A stretch of 39,444 nt of DNA from a bacterium. GTDB taxonomy: Bacteria > Bacillota > Clostridia > Lachnospirales > Lachnospiraceae. This document shows, one piece after another, positions 30,697 to 39,444 of the stretch; within the stretch, counting starts at the first letter, position 1; the number at the start of each line of letters is the position of its first letter. The translations under genes were made by a program, and so were the position numbers. The notes below the pieces were generated by a model that saw only the letters and a list, made by a program, of their open reading frames with translations, did no database searches and was not told the DNA's origin. The stretch is from NCBI GenBank assembly GCA_028727105.1, contig JAQYOU010000170.1, positions 1-39,444 on the forward strand. Reading direction: 5' to 3'.

Positions 30697-30719
30697 AAAT
30701 TTTTTAAAAAAATTTTCAA
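30697..30719. terminator. AT-only palindrome at the end of feoAB
   Basis: A palindrome of A and T with GAAAA/TTTTC ends overlaps the FeoAB stop. Its poly-T side could support termination, but the stem is weak. Confidence 0.4.
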
Positions 30720-33103
30720 ACCAGCCCGATCGCCAGCCCCACAAGCCGCACAAGAAACGCCATCAGCCATGCGATCAGACACTGCACGAACACGGTCAGC
30801 GCAGCGGCTCCTCTGCCACCCATCTCACGTTTTACCGTGGCGATGGCAGCCACACAAGGTGTATACAGCAGTGTAAATACCAAAAATACACTGGCACTGA
30901 AAGGCGTAAATAGTGTTGATAATGCCGAAACATTTCCCCCAAGCAGAACTGTCAGCGTGGATACCACGCTCTCCTTCGCCGTAAAACCGGTGATCAGCGC
31001 CGTTGCGATCCGCCAGTCACCAAAGCCAAGGGGTGCAAAGATCGGTGCGATCAGACCGCCCAGCATCGCCAGCAGGCTCTCGTCCGGAGAGGTCACAACA
31101 TTTAATCGGAAATCAAAGCTCTGCAGGAACCAGATGATGATCGTTGCAAGGAAAATGATCGTAAATGCCTTTTGTATAAAGTCCTTCGCCTTTTCCCAGA
31201 TCAGCTGTCCCACACTCTTTGCCGCCGGAAGACGGTAGTTCGGAAGCTCCATGACAAAGGGCACCGGTTCTCCGGTAAATTTGGTCTTGCACAGGATCAG
31301 CGCATATAAAATTCCGCATATGATGCCGAAGAAGTACAATCCAACCATCACTACCGGACGCCAGGGCCTCGGAAAAAACGCAGTGGTAAACAGTGCATAG
31401 ATCGGCAGCTTTGCGCTGCAGCTCATAAAGGGTGTCAAAAGGATCGTCATCTTACGGTCCCGCTCACTGGAGAGCGTTCTGGTGGCCATGATCGCAGGCA
31501 CGGAACATCCAAAACCGATGAGCATTGGCACAAAGCTTCGTCCGGAAAGTCCGATCTTTCGCAGCAGCTTATCCATGACAAACGCTACGCGCGCCATATA
31601 GCCCGTGTCCTCCAGGATCGACAGGAAGAAAAACAGCGTTACGATCGTCGGAAGGAAGCTTAAGACGCTTCCGACACCCTGACAGATACCGTCTACCACC
31701 AGACTATGTACCACCGGATTCACCTGCCAGAGCGTAAGTCCTTTGTCGATGAGCCCGATTAGTGCATCCACACCCAGTGACATCAGATCGGACAGCCACG
31801 CCCCGATCAGTCCGAAGGTCATGACAAACACCAGTGCCATGATTCCGATAAAGCACGGGATTGCCGTGTATTTCCCGGTCAGGATCCGATCGATCTTTAC
31901 ACTTCGGATGTGCTCCTTACTCTCATGGGGACGCACGACCGTCTGTGCACATAGCTTTTCAATAAAGTCAAAGCGCATGTTCGCGAGGGCTGCCTCACGT
32001 TCCACGCCTCCCTCCTTTTCCATGTTGGAGATGATCGTCTCCAGCGCAGCCTGTTCCTCATCGGGAAGCTGCAGCGCCTCGATGACCAGTCGATCACCCT
32101 CAACCAGCTTCGTGGCAGTAAATCGAACCGGCAAGCCTGCCGTTCGGGCAAAGGGTTCCACCAGATGCGCCGTTGCATGGATGCAGCGGTGTACCGCTCC
32201 TGTGGCATCGCTTTTGTCACCGCCCACCGGACAGAAATCAATGCGTCCCGGTGCCTCACGATAGCGGGCCACATGCATGGCATGATTGATCAGCTCTTCG
32301 ATACCCTCATTTTTCGCCGCACTGATCGGCACTACCGGAATACCTAAGATCCGTTCCAGATCATTGATGTAGATCGTTCCGCCATTATCCCGCACCTCGT
32401 CCATCATATTCAGTGCCAGCACCATGGGAATACCCAACTCCATGAGCTGCATCGTCAGGCAGAGGTTTCGCTCGATATTGGTGGCATCCACGATATTGAT
32501 AATGCCTTCCGGCTTACTTCGCAGCAGAAAATCACGGGTCACAATCTCCTCGTTGGAATAGGGTGACAACGAATAGATACCGGGAAGATCCGTCACGGTC
32601 GCCTCCGGATGATTGCGGATCGTACCGTCCTTGCGGTCCACCGTCACTCCGGGGAAATTGCCCACATGCTGGTTAGAGCCGGTCAGCTGGTTAAACAGCG
32701 TTGTCTTTCCACAGTTCTGGTTGCCGGCCAGTGCAAAGCGGATGGGCTGGCCCTTCGGGATTGCCTCTCCCAGCTTGTGCTGTTTCCAGTCCTCCGCATC
32801 TCCAAGTTCTCCCATACCGGGATGCTGTGACTGCGTGCGACGTACCTTTTTTTCGTGTTCAGTCCCGCGTACCTGCTCCTCCACAAGCTCCACTTCAATA
32901 TTGGCAGCCTCTGCCAAACGGAGCGTCAGCTCATAGCCCCGCAGCTCGATCTCAACAGGATCACCCATAGGTGCCACCTTTCGAAGTGTCACTACCGTCC
33001 GGGGTGTCAGTCCCATATCCAGCAGGTGATGACGCAGTGCGCCTTTTCCTTCGATCTGTATGATCTGTGCACTCTGGTGTTCCTTTAATTCACTCAGCTT
33101 CAT
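30716..33103 (-). CDS. feoB: FeoA-FeoB fusion, ferrous iron transporter
   Basis: 795 residues. Residues 1-75 are a FeoA-type SH3 domain (MKLSELKEHQSAQIIQIEG ... LRHHLLDMGLTPR). A charged linker follows, then the FeoB G domain: G1 GNQNCGKTTLFNQLTG, G2 NFPGVTVDRK, G3 TDLPGIYSLS and G4 NMMDE. The C-terminal half has about eight to ten membrane segments with two Gate motifs, including FMSCSAKLPIYALF and FGCSVPAIMATRTL. It imports Fe2+ under anaerobic conditions. FeoA and FeoB are usually separate small genes; here they are one protein. No clear Fur box was seen upstream. Confidence 0.95.
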   Translation of the reverse strand: MKLSELKEHQSAQIIQIEGKGALRHHLLDMGLTPRTVVTLRKVAPMGDPVEIELRGYELTLRLAEAANIEVELVEEQVRGTEHEKKVRRTQSQHPGMGELGDAEDWKQHKLGEAIPKGQPIRFALAGNQNCGKTTLFNQLTGSNQHVGNFPGVTVDRKDGTIRNHPEATVTDLPGIYSLSPYSNEEIVTRDFLLRSKPEGIINIVDATNIERNLCLTMQLMELGIPMVLALNMMDEVRDNGGTIYINDLERILGIPVVPISAAKNEGIEELINHAMHVARYREAPGRIDFCPVGGDKSDATGAVHRCIHATAHLVEPFARTAGLPVRFTATKLVEGDRLVIEALQLPDEEQAALETIISNMEKEGGVEREAALANMRFDFIEKLCAQTVVRPHESKEHIRSVKIDRILTGKYTAIPCFIGIMALVFVMTFGLIGAWLSDLMSLGVDALIGLIDKGLTLWQVNPVVHSLVVDGICQGVGSVLSFLPTIVTLFFFLSILEDTGYMARVAFVMDKLLRKIGLSGRSFVPMLIGFGCSVPAIMATRTLSSERDRKMTILLTPFMSCSAKLPIYALFTTAFFPRPWRPVVMVGLYFFGIICGILYALILCKTKFTGEPVPFVMELPNYRLPAAKSVGQLIWEKAKDFIQKAFTIIFLATIIIWFLQSFDFRLNVVTSPDESLLAMLGGLIAPIFAPLGFGDWRIATALITGFTAKESVVSTLTVLLGGNVSALSTLFTPFSASVFLVFTLLYTPCVAAIATVKREMGGRGAAALTVFVQCLIAWLMAFLVRLVGLAIGLV

Positions 33104-33153
33104 GTTTCCATCTCCAGTCTGTTCTTATTCGATATCAGTTCAAAGCCAAAAAA

Positions 33154-33624
33154 CTATAAAATCTTCTCCATGCCGGTCTTGTACGGTACAAGCCCCATTG
33201 TCTCGTAAAATTTCTTAGCGGAGGGATTGCACTCCCACACATTGAGCGTCACATTGTAGCAGCCGCTCTCCTTTGCAAATGCAAGCACATACTCATAGAT
33301 CTGACTGCCCACATGCTGTCCGCGCAATGTCTCATCCACACACAGGTCATCAATGTAAAGTGTCTTGATGGGCGTCAGGATATTATCATCCTTGTGATGC
33401 TCAAAGACACAGAAGGCATAACCCATCACCTGCTCATTTTCATCCACACCTACAAAGATCGGGCGTTCGTCATCCGCAATAATCTCCAAAAGCTGGTCGT
33501 CCTTGTATTTTTTTACATTTGCTTGAAACAGATCCGGTCTGCCGTTGTGGTGCACCATCAGCACCTGATTTAACAGCTTATTGATGCCGTCCATATCCTT
33601 ATTTTCTGCTCTTCTGATCTGCAT
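33154..33624 (-). CDS. GNAT-family N-acetyltransferase
   Basis: 156 residues from the ATG at 33624 (MQIRRAENKDMDGINK), after AAAGGAGATT; an ATG at 33648 lacks a site. The acetyl-CoA pyrophosphate-binding loop is seen in LCVDETLRGQHVGSQIYEYVLAF, and the C-terminal NPSAKKFYETMGLVP is typical. Acceptor unknown. It is 50 bp before the FeoAB gene on the downstream side and has its own ribosome site. Confidence 0.9.
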   Translation of the reverse strand: MQIRRAENKDMDGINKLLNQVLMVHHNGRPDLFQANVKKYKDDQLLEIIADDERPIFVGVDENEQVMGYAFCVFEHHKDDNILTPIKTLYIDDLCVDETLRGQHVGSQIYEYVLAFAKESGCYNVTLNVWECNPSAKKFYETMGLVPYKTGMEKIL

Positions 33625-33733
33625 ATTGAATCTCCTTTTGTATCCCACATATGTTTTGTGTCAGTCACTTCCGGCATTCTTTCATATCATTTCTTCATTT
33701 GCTCAAATCAACGATGTCTTTCCCTCTCTGCGA

Positions 33734-34861
33734 TCACGATCCGCCGATCGTCCACCAGCGGTATGACTCCATCTCCTCCAGATTCGGGTCTGAATGCTCA
33801 ATCTCTCTGGAATAGCGGTACACCAGCTCGATCACATCCTCCGTGTCCAGCTGCTTTTCATTTTTTAGCCAGCGGGCCACAAACAGATCATACAGCTGCG
33901 CCACATACCCCACTGCCGTGTCTGCCTTTCCGTAGATCCTGCCATCATAGACCGCACCCGGAAAATAGGTGCTGATAAAATACACCGCCAGCTGCTCCAG
34001 CTGCACATTCAGATTCGGGGCATTCGCTGCAGCCCAGGCCGCAAACTCCGCGTGCAGCGCATCGTAGGGCTCCGGGCCCTGTACATACAGGATCATCTGC
34101 GTCTCGATCAGCACCTGATCCCAGGCATCCCGAAGCCGCTCCAGCTCACACAGACGGTAAAAATGCTGTTTTGCAAGCGCATAACGCTTCTCCGATTCTC
34201 CCCTGCGATGCTCCAGTTGTTCCCGCACTTTTTTCAATGCATGTGAACTCTCAGCCCGCGCCAGCACCTCATCTGTCTCACCCAGTCTGCCCCGGCGGTA
34301 TCGCACCTCCAGATCATGGGCAATGCCGAGCACCAAAAGCAGCCGTTCATCAATCGCCAATTCGCGGTTCTGTAAGATCCGGATCATCACCACCCGCGCA
34401 TCCGTCAGACAGGAAAACAGAAAATAATCGAAGTCTTCATAGTTCTCCTCTCTGCAGGTTTCCTTTTCCAGAAAACGTACCGGTTCCGACCTCTCCATCA
34501 GTATTCGTGCCACCTGCGGGCAGGAGATGGACAGCGTGATCTCACGCACATTCTCAAATTCCTCCGTATGTCTCGGATACGTGCGGCATGTCCGGCAAAG
34601 ACTGTCTGCGCCGAGCTTCCGGTACAGGTCACACAGCCCGTCTTCCCGAAGGAAGGCACACCTGCCGTCCCTGCACTGACGAAACGTCCCCTTGCGCCAC
34701 TGAATGTCGCGCAGGAGACGTCTTTTTAAGGTCTTTGACTCATGATATTTTTTTAAAGATTTCGGATCTATCACAATCTCCCAGCCTGCGCAGCAGGTAT
34801 CCTCGCAGTCACCGGCAGTACATGAAAAATCCTCGTAATAATCAGGATAAACGATCAGCAT
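33734..34861 (-). CDS. fliB: Flagellin lysine-N-methylase FliB
   Basis: 375 residues. The N-terminal cysteine-rich cluster is characteristic: DYYEDFSCTAGDCEDTCCAGWEIVID, CRDGRCAFLREDGLCDLYRKLGADSLCRTCRTYPRH. The rest is helical, as in FliB. It methylates surface lysines of flagellin. The ATG at 34861 follows GGGAGG. Its presence supports a flagellated organism and fits with the FlgL/FliD-like gene of the array, although no flagellin or flagellar structural gene is visible in this window. Confidence 0.92.
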   Translation of the reverse strand: MLIVYPDYYEDFSCTAGDCEDTCCAGWEIVIDPKSLKKYHESKTLKRRLLRDIQWRKGTFRQCRDGRCAFLREDGLCDLYRKLGADSLCRTCRTYPRHTEEFENVREITLSISCPQVARILMERSEPVRFLEKETCREENYEDFDYFLFSCLTDARVVMIRILQNRELAIDERLLLVLGIAHDLEVRYRRGRLGETDEVLARAESSHALKKVREQLEHRRGESEKRYALAKQHFYRLCELERLRDAWDQVLIETQMILYVQGPEPYDALHAEFAAWAAANAPNLNVQLEQLAVYFISTYFPGAVYDGRIYGKADTAVGYVAQLYDLFVARWLKNEKQLDTEDVIELVYRYSREIEHSDPNLEEMESYRWWTIGGS

Positions 34862-34894
34862 GCATCCATCCTCCCATCGCCGACAGCCGTATCG

Positions 34895-35338
34895 CTAATT
34901 TTTTCCGGTGGAACCAAAACCGCCGCGGTCCTCTCCCTCCAGAAATTCCACCTCGTCAAACCGGATCTTTGGCTGATTTTCCACAATGCGGAACTGGCAG
35001 ATCCGGTCATTGGCATGAACGACCACATCTCTCGTCGCATACGCAGGCCAGCGCCAGATATCATTCTGACCACAATAAGTCTGGTCGATGATCCCACAGG
35101 AATTCGTCTGGATCAGTCCGTAATTCTTGAATGTAGAGCTGCGGGGCACCACATGGGCCTCATAGCCTTCCGGAAGCTGCATGGATACGCCAAGATTTAC
35201 CAGCTTGAACTCTCCGGCATGAAACTCCACATCCTCCGCCGCACGCAGATCGATCCAGTCGGACTTGCCGTCAATATAGGTCAGTTTATCGATCTTGTCG
35301 GTATGATAAACAATTTTGATTGTTTCTTCTCTCATCAT
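34895..35338 (-). CDS. dut: dUTP diphosphatase
   Basis: 147 residues. The trimeric dUTPase motifs are visible: [35 protein letters not shown], a [19 protein letters not shown] region and C-terminal GGFGSTGKN. It hydrolyses dUTP to dUMP and pyrophosphate. The start is ATG 35338 or the adjacent ATG 35335. It stands between plsY and fliB with its own ribosome site. Confidence 0.92.
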   Translation of the reverse strand: MMREETIKIVYHTDKIDKLTYIDGKSDWIDLRAAEDVEFHAGEFKLVNLGVSMQLPEGYEAHVVPRSSTFKNYGLIQTNSCGIIDQTYCGQNDIWRWPAYATRDVVVHANDRICQFRIVENQPKIRFDEVEFLEGEDRGGFGSTGKN

Positions 35339-35394
35339 ATATCTCCTGTCCGGACATGCGGATCATGAAATCCATATGCCGGGTTCCTGTTGAC

Positions 35395-36045
35395 TTACGC
35401 TTCTTTCTTCGGTTTAAAGGAAAACTTGCTCTCTGTGCCCTTTAAAAGCCGTCCGATATTCGCGTGATGTCTGACGATGCCAAGCACCATGACAATGGCC
35501 GCCAATATGTACACCTCCATCAGATCGGCTCCGGACAGACCCAGCATTCCGTTCTGTCCAAAAACAAGGATCTGGATAAAAAAGCTGATGCATACCAGAA
35601 TAGATCCCAGAGATACATATTTTACAGTCAGTACGGTCACAAGGAAAATGGTCAGGCAGATCGGCACACAGATCGGGCATACTGCCACCATCAGACCGCC
35701 AGTGCAGGCAATTCCTTTGCCGCCGTGAAATTTCATAAAGATCGGGAAATTGTGTCCGAGGATCGTGCCAAGTGCTGCATAGTATTCGAGCACCTTGACA
35801 TTCACATCAGCATGATTGCGGTAGATCAGCCAAACGATCAACACAGAAAGCACCACCTTAAACACATCACCAAGCAGTGTCAGGATCCCCGCCTTCGGCC
35901 CCAGATTACGATAGGTGTTCGTCGTTCCCACGTTTCCGCTGCCGACTTTTCGAAGATCCACATGCTGTGTTTTTCCATAGAAAAATCCGGTAAGGAAATG
36001 CCCGCAGGCATAACCGATCAAGATTGAGATAATACGTGCTAACAT
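35395..36045 (-). CDS. plsY: Acyl-phosphate:glycerol-3-phosphate acyltransferase PlsY
   Basis: 216 residues from the ATG at 36045, four bases after the der stop; AGGAGG lies inside the end of der. Five membrane segments with the PlsY motifs GSGNVGTTNTYR, HNFPIFMKFHGGKGIACTGG and a C-terminal HHANIGRLLKGTESKF. It transfers an acyl group from acyl-phosphate to glycerol 3-phosphate, the first step of phospholipid synthesis. The der-plsY order is typical of clostridia. Confidence 0.95.
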   Translation of the reverse strand: MLARIISILIGYACGHFLTGFFYGKTQHVDLRKVGSGNVGTTNTYRNLGPKAGILTLLGDVFKVVLSVLIVWLIYRNHADVNVKVLEYYAALGTILGHNFPIFMKFHGGKGIACTGGLMVAVCPICVPICLTIFLVTVLTVKYVSLGSILVCISFFIQILVFGQNGMLGLSGADLMEVYILAAIVMVLGIVRHHANIGRLLKGTESKFSFKPKKEA

Positions 36046-36049
36046 CGAA

Positions 36050-37375
36050 CTACTGCTCCTCCTTCCGCTCACGGACAATAAATTTTAATGACGTGCCCCG
36101 GAAGCCGAACGCATCCCGGATCCGGTTCTCCAGATAGCGCACATAGGAAAAATGTGCCAGTTCCTTGTCGTTGACAAAGATGACAAAGGTCGGCGGCTTT
36201 ACCGATACCTGGGTCACATAGTAGATCTTCAGGCGTTTGCCCTTATCTGTGGGCGGCTGCTGCATGGCTACTGCCTCCGCCACGATCTCATTTAAGACAC
36301 CGGTGGCAATACGCATGGAATTATTCTCGATGACCATATCGATCATATCATACACATTCTGTACACGCTGTCCGGTCTTCGCAGAGATGAACATGATCTC
36401 CGCATAGGACAAAAAGCTAAGGATCTGGCGGATCTTTTCCGTGTGACGGTAAATCGTCTTATCATCCTTTTCCACCGCATCCCACTTGTTCACCATGATA
36501 ATGATACCCTTGCCACGCTCATGGGCGATTCCGGCGATCTTCGCATCCTGCTCCGTCACACCCTCCGTCGCATCAATGACCAGAAGCACCACGTCCGCAC
36601 GTTCCACGGCAGTCACCGCACGGATGATACTGTATCGTTCGATTTCCTCTTTGATCTTATTTTTGCGGCGGAGTCCCGCCGTGTCAATAAATACATATTC
36701 TTTTCCGTGATATTTCACCGGCGTATCGATGGCATCACGGGTCGTTCCTGCGATATCCGATACGATCACACGGTTGTCTCCGGTCAGACGGTTCACAAGG
36801 GAGGATTTTCCCACATTGGGCTTTCCGACCACCGCGATCTTCGGACGGTCATCCTCCTCATCAGTTCCTGTACGATCCGGAAAATGCTTCACCACCTCAT
36901 CCAGCAGATCTCCGATGCCCAGCATGGAAGCAGCAGACACCGGGAGCGGCTCTCCCATACCGAGATTATAAAATTCGTAGACATCCATCATCATCTTTTC
37001 AAAATTGTCTACTTTATTCACTGCCAGGATGACCGGCTTATGGGATCGGCGTAGCATATCAGCCACCTTGGAATCCGCATCCTGCATGCCCTGCCGCACA
37101 TCCACGATAAAAATGATCACGTCAGCGGTGTCGATGGCGATCTGTGCCTGCTCACGCATCTGGGAGAGGATCACATCTCCGCTGTCCGGCTCGATACCTC
37201 CGGTGTCGATCATCGTAAAATTATAATTCAGCCAGCTGACGTCCGCATAAATACGGTCGCGGGTCACACCGGGCGTGTCCTGCACGATGGATATGCGCGA
37301 TCCTGCCAGCGCATTAAACAGTGTTGATTTTCCTACGTTGGGGCGACCTACGATCGCCACGATGGGTTTGCTCAT
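36050..37375 (-). CDS. der: Ribosome assembly GTPase Der (EngA)
   Basis: 441 residues. Two consecutive GTPase domains: [12 protein letters not shown] with [12 protein letters not shown] and NKVD, then [12 protein letters not shown] with [12 protein letters not shown] and [10 protein letters not shown]-terminal KH-like domain follows. Acts in 50S ribosome assembly. The ATG follows CAGGAGATATAGA and the gene is coupled to plsY downstream. Confidence 0.97.
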   Translation of the reverse strand: MSKPIVAIVGRPNVGKSTLFNALAGSRISIVQDTPGVTRDRIYADVSWLNYNFTMIDTGGIEPDSGDVILSQMREQAQIAIDTADVIIFIVDVRQGMQDADSKVADMLRRSHKPVILAVNKVDNFEKMMMDVYEFYNLGMGEPLPVSAASMLGIGDLLDEVVKHFPDRTGTDEEDDRPKIAVVGKPNVGKSSLVNRLTGDNRVIVSDIAGTTRDAIDTPVKYHGKEYVFIDTAGLRRKNKIKEEIERYSIIRAVTAVERADVVLLVIDATEGVTEQDAKIAGIAHERGKGIIIMVNKWDAVEKDDKTIYRHTEKIRQILSFLSYAEIMFISAKTGQRVQNVYDMIDMVIENNSMRIATGVLNEIVAEAVAMQQPPTDKGKRLKIYYVTQVSVKPPTFVIFVNDKELAHFSYVRYLENRIRDAFGFRGTSLKFIVRERKEEQ

Positions 37376-37444
37376 TCTATATCTCCTGTATCAGTTCCCG
37401 TATACCGCATCCAGCCAAACAACGCCATCGGCACCGGGCCTTTC

Positions 37445-38758
37445 TTATTTTATGATTGCATCTAATAAGTCTTTTCCGCTTGATTTTACAATATCTACCC
37501 GAACTTGTAAAGTTTTTTCCAGCTCCTCCACAGTCACATCATCCAGAAAATCCTGTTCCTCACTGCGGACCATGTTGCAGGGAAGCAGCAGTTTTTCGCC
37601 CAAAGGCTCCTCAGACAGCTGTTTTTTCAGATCCTGACCGGTCAGAAGTCCGGAGACTGTGATCATCTCACCGAAAAAGTCATTGCGGATCGGATAAACA
37701 TGTACCGTCACCTTCGGATATTTTTCTGTCAATGATCCCATCAGCTGTTTCAGATGAGGTGCAGCCAGACGACCGGTAGCGATGGACACCTCTTTTTTCA
37801 GGTTCACATCACCGGGTGCATCCGAAAGTGCCTCCGAAAACTCTTCCTGCAGCAGACGCAGCATTCCCACACCGTTTTCCAGCTGGATATAGCCGTCATA
37901 ATTCTCCTCCTGCGGTAATTCCCGCTCTGCCAGCAGATACCACTCGTCGCTGGCATGGATAAAATGAGTTCCGTGCTGCTCCATGCTGATCTTCTGCCAG
38001 CTGTGGATCAGATCCAGCACCTCACAGGCATCCTCCTTCGTAAAGGGTTCCATTGGATACAATCCCTCACGGAATTTTGACAGGCCCACCGGAACAACAG
38101 ACACGCTCTCCATATACGGCTGATACTTCATAAGATCGCGGATACTCCGCTCCAGCTCCGCACCGTCATTGACACCCTTGCACAGCACGATCTGTCCGTT
38201 CATGCGGATGCCTGCTTCATACAGCGTATCAATCTTTTTTAACGCATCTCCTGCAAAGCGGTTGTGCAGCATCATGCATCTCAGTTCCGGGTTTGTCGTC
38301 TGCACGGAGATATTGATGGGATCCAGACGGTAGCGGATGATACGGTCGATGTCCTTTTCCTTCATATTCGTCAGTGTCACATAATTTCCCTGCAAAAAGG
38401 ACAATCTGGAATCGTCATCCTTGAAATACAGCGTATCACGCATGCCCGGAGGCATCTGGTCGATAAAACAGAAAATGCACTTGTTGGAGCAGGACTTGTA
38501 ATCATCCATGAGTCCGTTCTCAAAGGTGATACCCAGATCCTCGTCATCGTCCTTTTCAATCTCCAGCTCCCACTGCTCGCCATCCGGCTTTTCCACCAGC
38601 ATCACCAGATACTCGTCCTCCACCAGATAATGATAGTCAAATATATCCTCTAATTCCTGATCATTGATCGCCAGGATCACATCACCCGGTTCCAGTTCCA
38701 GTTCTTCTGCGATACTGCCGGGTGCGACTGCGGCGATCTTATGTGTTGTCTTGTTCAT
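37445..38758 (-). CDS. DUF512 protein: PDZ domain plus radical-SAM-like cluster
   Basis: 437 residues. The N-terminal PDZ domain (AAVAPGSIAEELELEPGDVILAINDQ) is followed by a radical-SAM-type cysteine motif CSNKCIFCFIDQMP and barrel segments (DPINISVQTTNPELR), then a C-terminal domain DUF512 (GRLAAPHLKQLMG). Widely conserved next to der in clostridia. Biochemical role not established; the iron-sulfur motif indicates a radical-SAM-type enzyme. Confidence 0.92.
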   Translation of the reverse strand: MNKTTHKIAAVAPGSIAEELELEPGDVILAINDQELEDIFDYHYLVEDEYLVMLVEKPDGEQWELEIEKDDDEDLGITFENGLMDDYKSCSNKCIFCFIDQMPPGMRDTLYFKDDDSRLSFLQGNYVTLTNMKEKDIDRIIRYRLDPINISVQTTNPELRCMMLHNRFAGDALKKIDTLYEAGIRMNGQIVLCKGVNDGAELERSIRDLMKYQPYMESVSVVPVGLSKFREGLYPMEPFTKEDACEVLDLIHSWQKISMEQHGTHFIHASDEWYLLAERELPQEENYDGYIQLENGVGMLRLLQEEFSEALSDAPGDVNLKKEVSIATGRLAAPHLKQLMGSLTEKYPKVTVHVYPIRNDFFGEMITVSGLLTGQDLKKQLSEEPLGEKLLLPCNMVRSEEQDFLDDVTVEELEKTLQVRVDIVKSSGKDLLDAIIK

Positions 38759-38782
38759 AGCTTTCCTCGTTCATCAGAATAT

Positions 38783-38823
38783 AAAAATAACCCCGATATC
38801 ATAAAAATCATATCGAGGTTATC
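38783..38823 (-). terminator. Terminator upstream of the DUF512 gene
   Basis: ATAACCTCGATAT pairs with ATATCGGGGTTAT (one G-U) around a ten-base loop, with T's after it on the minus strand. It ends the transcript of the gene at the right edge. Confidence 0.85.
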
Positions 38824-38913
38824 ATACCATATTTCAGGTTCGCTATTCAATCATTTTCATTATCCGTCCCTTCTGTTACCGGAACGACGGTTACGAGTGA
38901 ACCGATTTCCAAA

Positions 38914-39444
38914 TTAGCCGAAGCTTGCGTCCTCTGGTACTTTCAGGTCATCCGCACTCTCGATCTCACCCAGCTCGATCAGAGCATTGATGATGTTTGT
39001 GCAGCGGTCAGTCAGATACAGGGAAGAATACATCTGTGTACCGTTCGGCAGTTCTTCACCGTCAAAGTAGGACATATATCCACCGTCACTTGCAAATCGG
39101 ATCTCCTCACGCTTATGGTCTGTTCGAAGCGTCAGATTCATAGTTGCACTGACTTCTGATGCTCCATTCCATCCATAATCTGAAAATGCGCCTGCATCAA
39201 AATCCGCCAGCACAGCGTCAAAAAGTTTTTGTAAGTCTTCCTGTGAGCCATAGACCGGATCACTGTCATAGAAATACTCTCCCCGCTCGTCGACTCTTGC
39301 ATGATCTACGCCGGCACCGATCAGCTGCCAGTTCAGCTCTTTATAGTTCATGCCAAAATGGCTGCGCTTGAGCGCTTCCGGATCATTAAACAATCCCTCG
39401 CACTGTGCCATCAGAAGCTCCTTATAGGACGCATCATTCGTTAC
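38914..39444 (-). CDS. Unknown protein, N-terminus cut by window edge
   Basis: The frame is open from the right edge to 38914; an internal ATG at 39411 is possible, but the upstream frame (VTNDASYKELL) is continuous in character, so the true start is probably outside the window. The visible part is rich in Asp, Glu and aromatic residues, with SDPVYGSQEDLQKLFDAVLADFDAGAF and GEYFYDSDPVYG. No signal peptide or membrane segment is visible here. It may be the cytoplasmic or extracellular tail of a larger protein. Function not recognised. Confidence 0.8.
   Translation of the reverse strand, partial: VTNDASYKELLMAQCEGLFNDPEALKRSHFGMNYKELNWQLIGAGVDHARVDERGEYFYDSDPVYGSQEDLQKLFDAVLADFDAGAFSDYGWNGASEVSATMNLTLRTDHKREEIRFASDGGYMSYFDGEELPNGTQMYSSLYLTDRCTNIINALIELGEIESADDLKVPEDASFG

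Noticed and set aside
33104-33153. Fur box upstream of feoAB
   Set aside because: Only a GATATC-like dyad is present; it does not match the Fur consensus.
1-39444. CRISPR arrays, tRNA or rRNA genes, prophage or IS transposases
   Set aside because: No regularly spaced repeats, no cloverleaf or rRNA-like segments and no transposase or integrase motifs were seen.

Overview
The window looks like a chromosome segment of a motile, Gram-positive gut anaerobe of the Lachnospiraceae (Roseburia/Agathobacter-like). The basis is AGGAGG-type ribosome sites, low-to-mid GC, LytTR/GHKL two-component systems, a flagellin lysine methylase, a FeoA-FeoB fusion, a DUF512-der-plsY cluster and a TrpXYZ-type ABC transporter. 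The assignment rests on recognised protein families, not a database search. Every supported gene is on the minus strand, so the text reads from high to low coordinates.

Housekeeping and accessory right half (about 27,100-39,444). From the right edge come a cut-off unknown gene, a PDZ/radical-SAM DUF512 protein, Der GTPase, PlsY, dUTPase, the flagellin methylase FliB, a GNAT acetyltransferase, the FeoAB ferrous iron transporter and a CarD-like regulator. A decayed zinc-ribbon gene follows. Next is an AT-rich, tightly overlapping three-gene operon that includes a tiny P-loop ATPase, then a PAP2 phosphatase.

Transport and sugar metabolism (about 16,900-27,080). A TrpXYZ-like ABC operon (binding lipoprotein, permease, ATPase) has a strong promoter and a 16-bp palindromic operator. 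A long, strongly structured non-coding element splits its last two genes. Next is a LacI-controlled operon: GatY-like class II aldolase, LacI regulator, FGGY kinase, GatD-like polyol-phosphate dehydrogenase, LacC-like kinase and an aldo/keto reductase. Together these could form a galactitol/tagatose-type pathway in which an FGGY kinase replaces PTS phosphorylation.

Signalling (about 9,197-16,823). A 7TM hybrid histidine kinase, apparently split by a one-base frameshift in a G tract, is followed by a double-receiver response regulator. Then come an ECF sigma factor with a membrane anti-sigma-like partner, and a LytTR response regulator with its GHKL sensor kinase.

Paralogue array (1-9,057). 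At least eight small, related, AT-rich genes and gene remnants share a short N-terminal leader. They are interleaved with a second LytTR/GHKL pair and a FlgL/FliD-like protein. Several intergenic gaps carry the same tandem-hairpin RNA: hairpin 1 has a loop starting GGA(C), hairpin 2 has a loop reading close to UGACUGACAGAG, and the stems differ in sequence but keep pairing. A 97-bp terminator-bearing repeat occurs twice and brackets one regulatory module. Two LytTR-type direct repeats with an exact 21-bp period lie upstream of the second regulator and of the FliD-like gene. I regard this array (LytTR quorum-type regulators, a candidate post-transcriptional RNA switch and a family of possibly flagellum-exported proteins) as the best candidate for an undescribed system.
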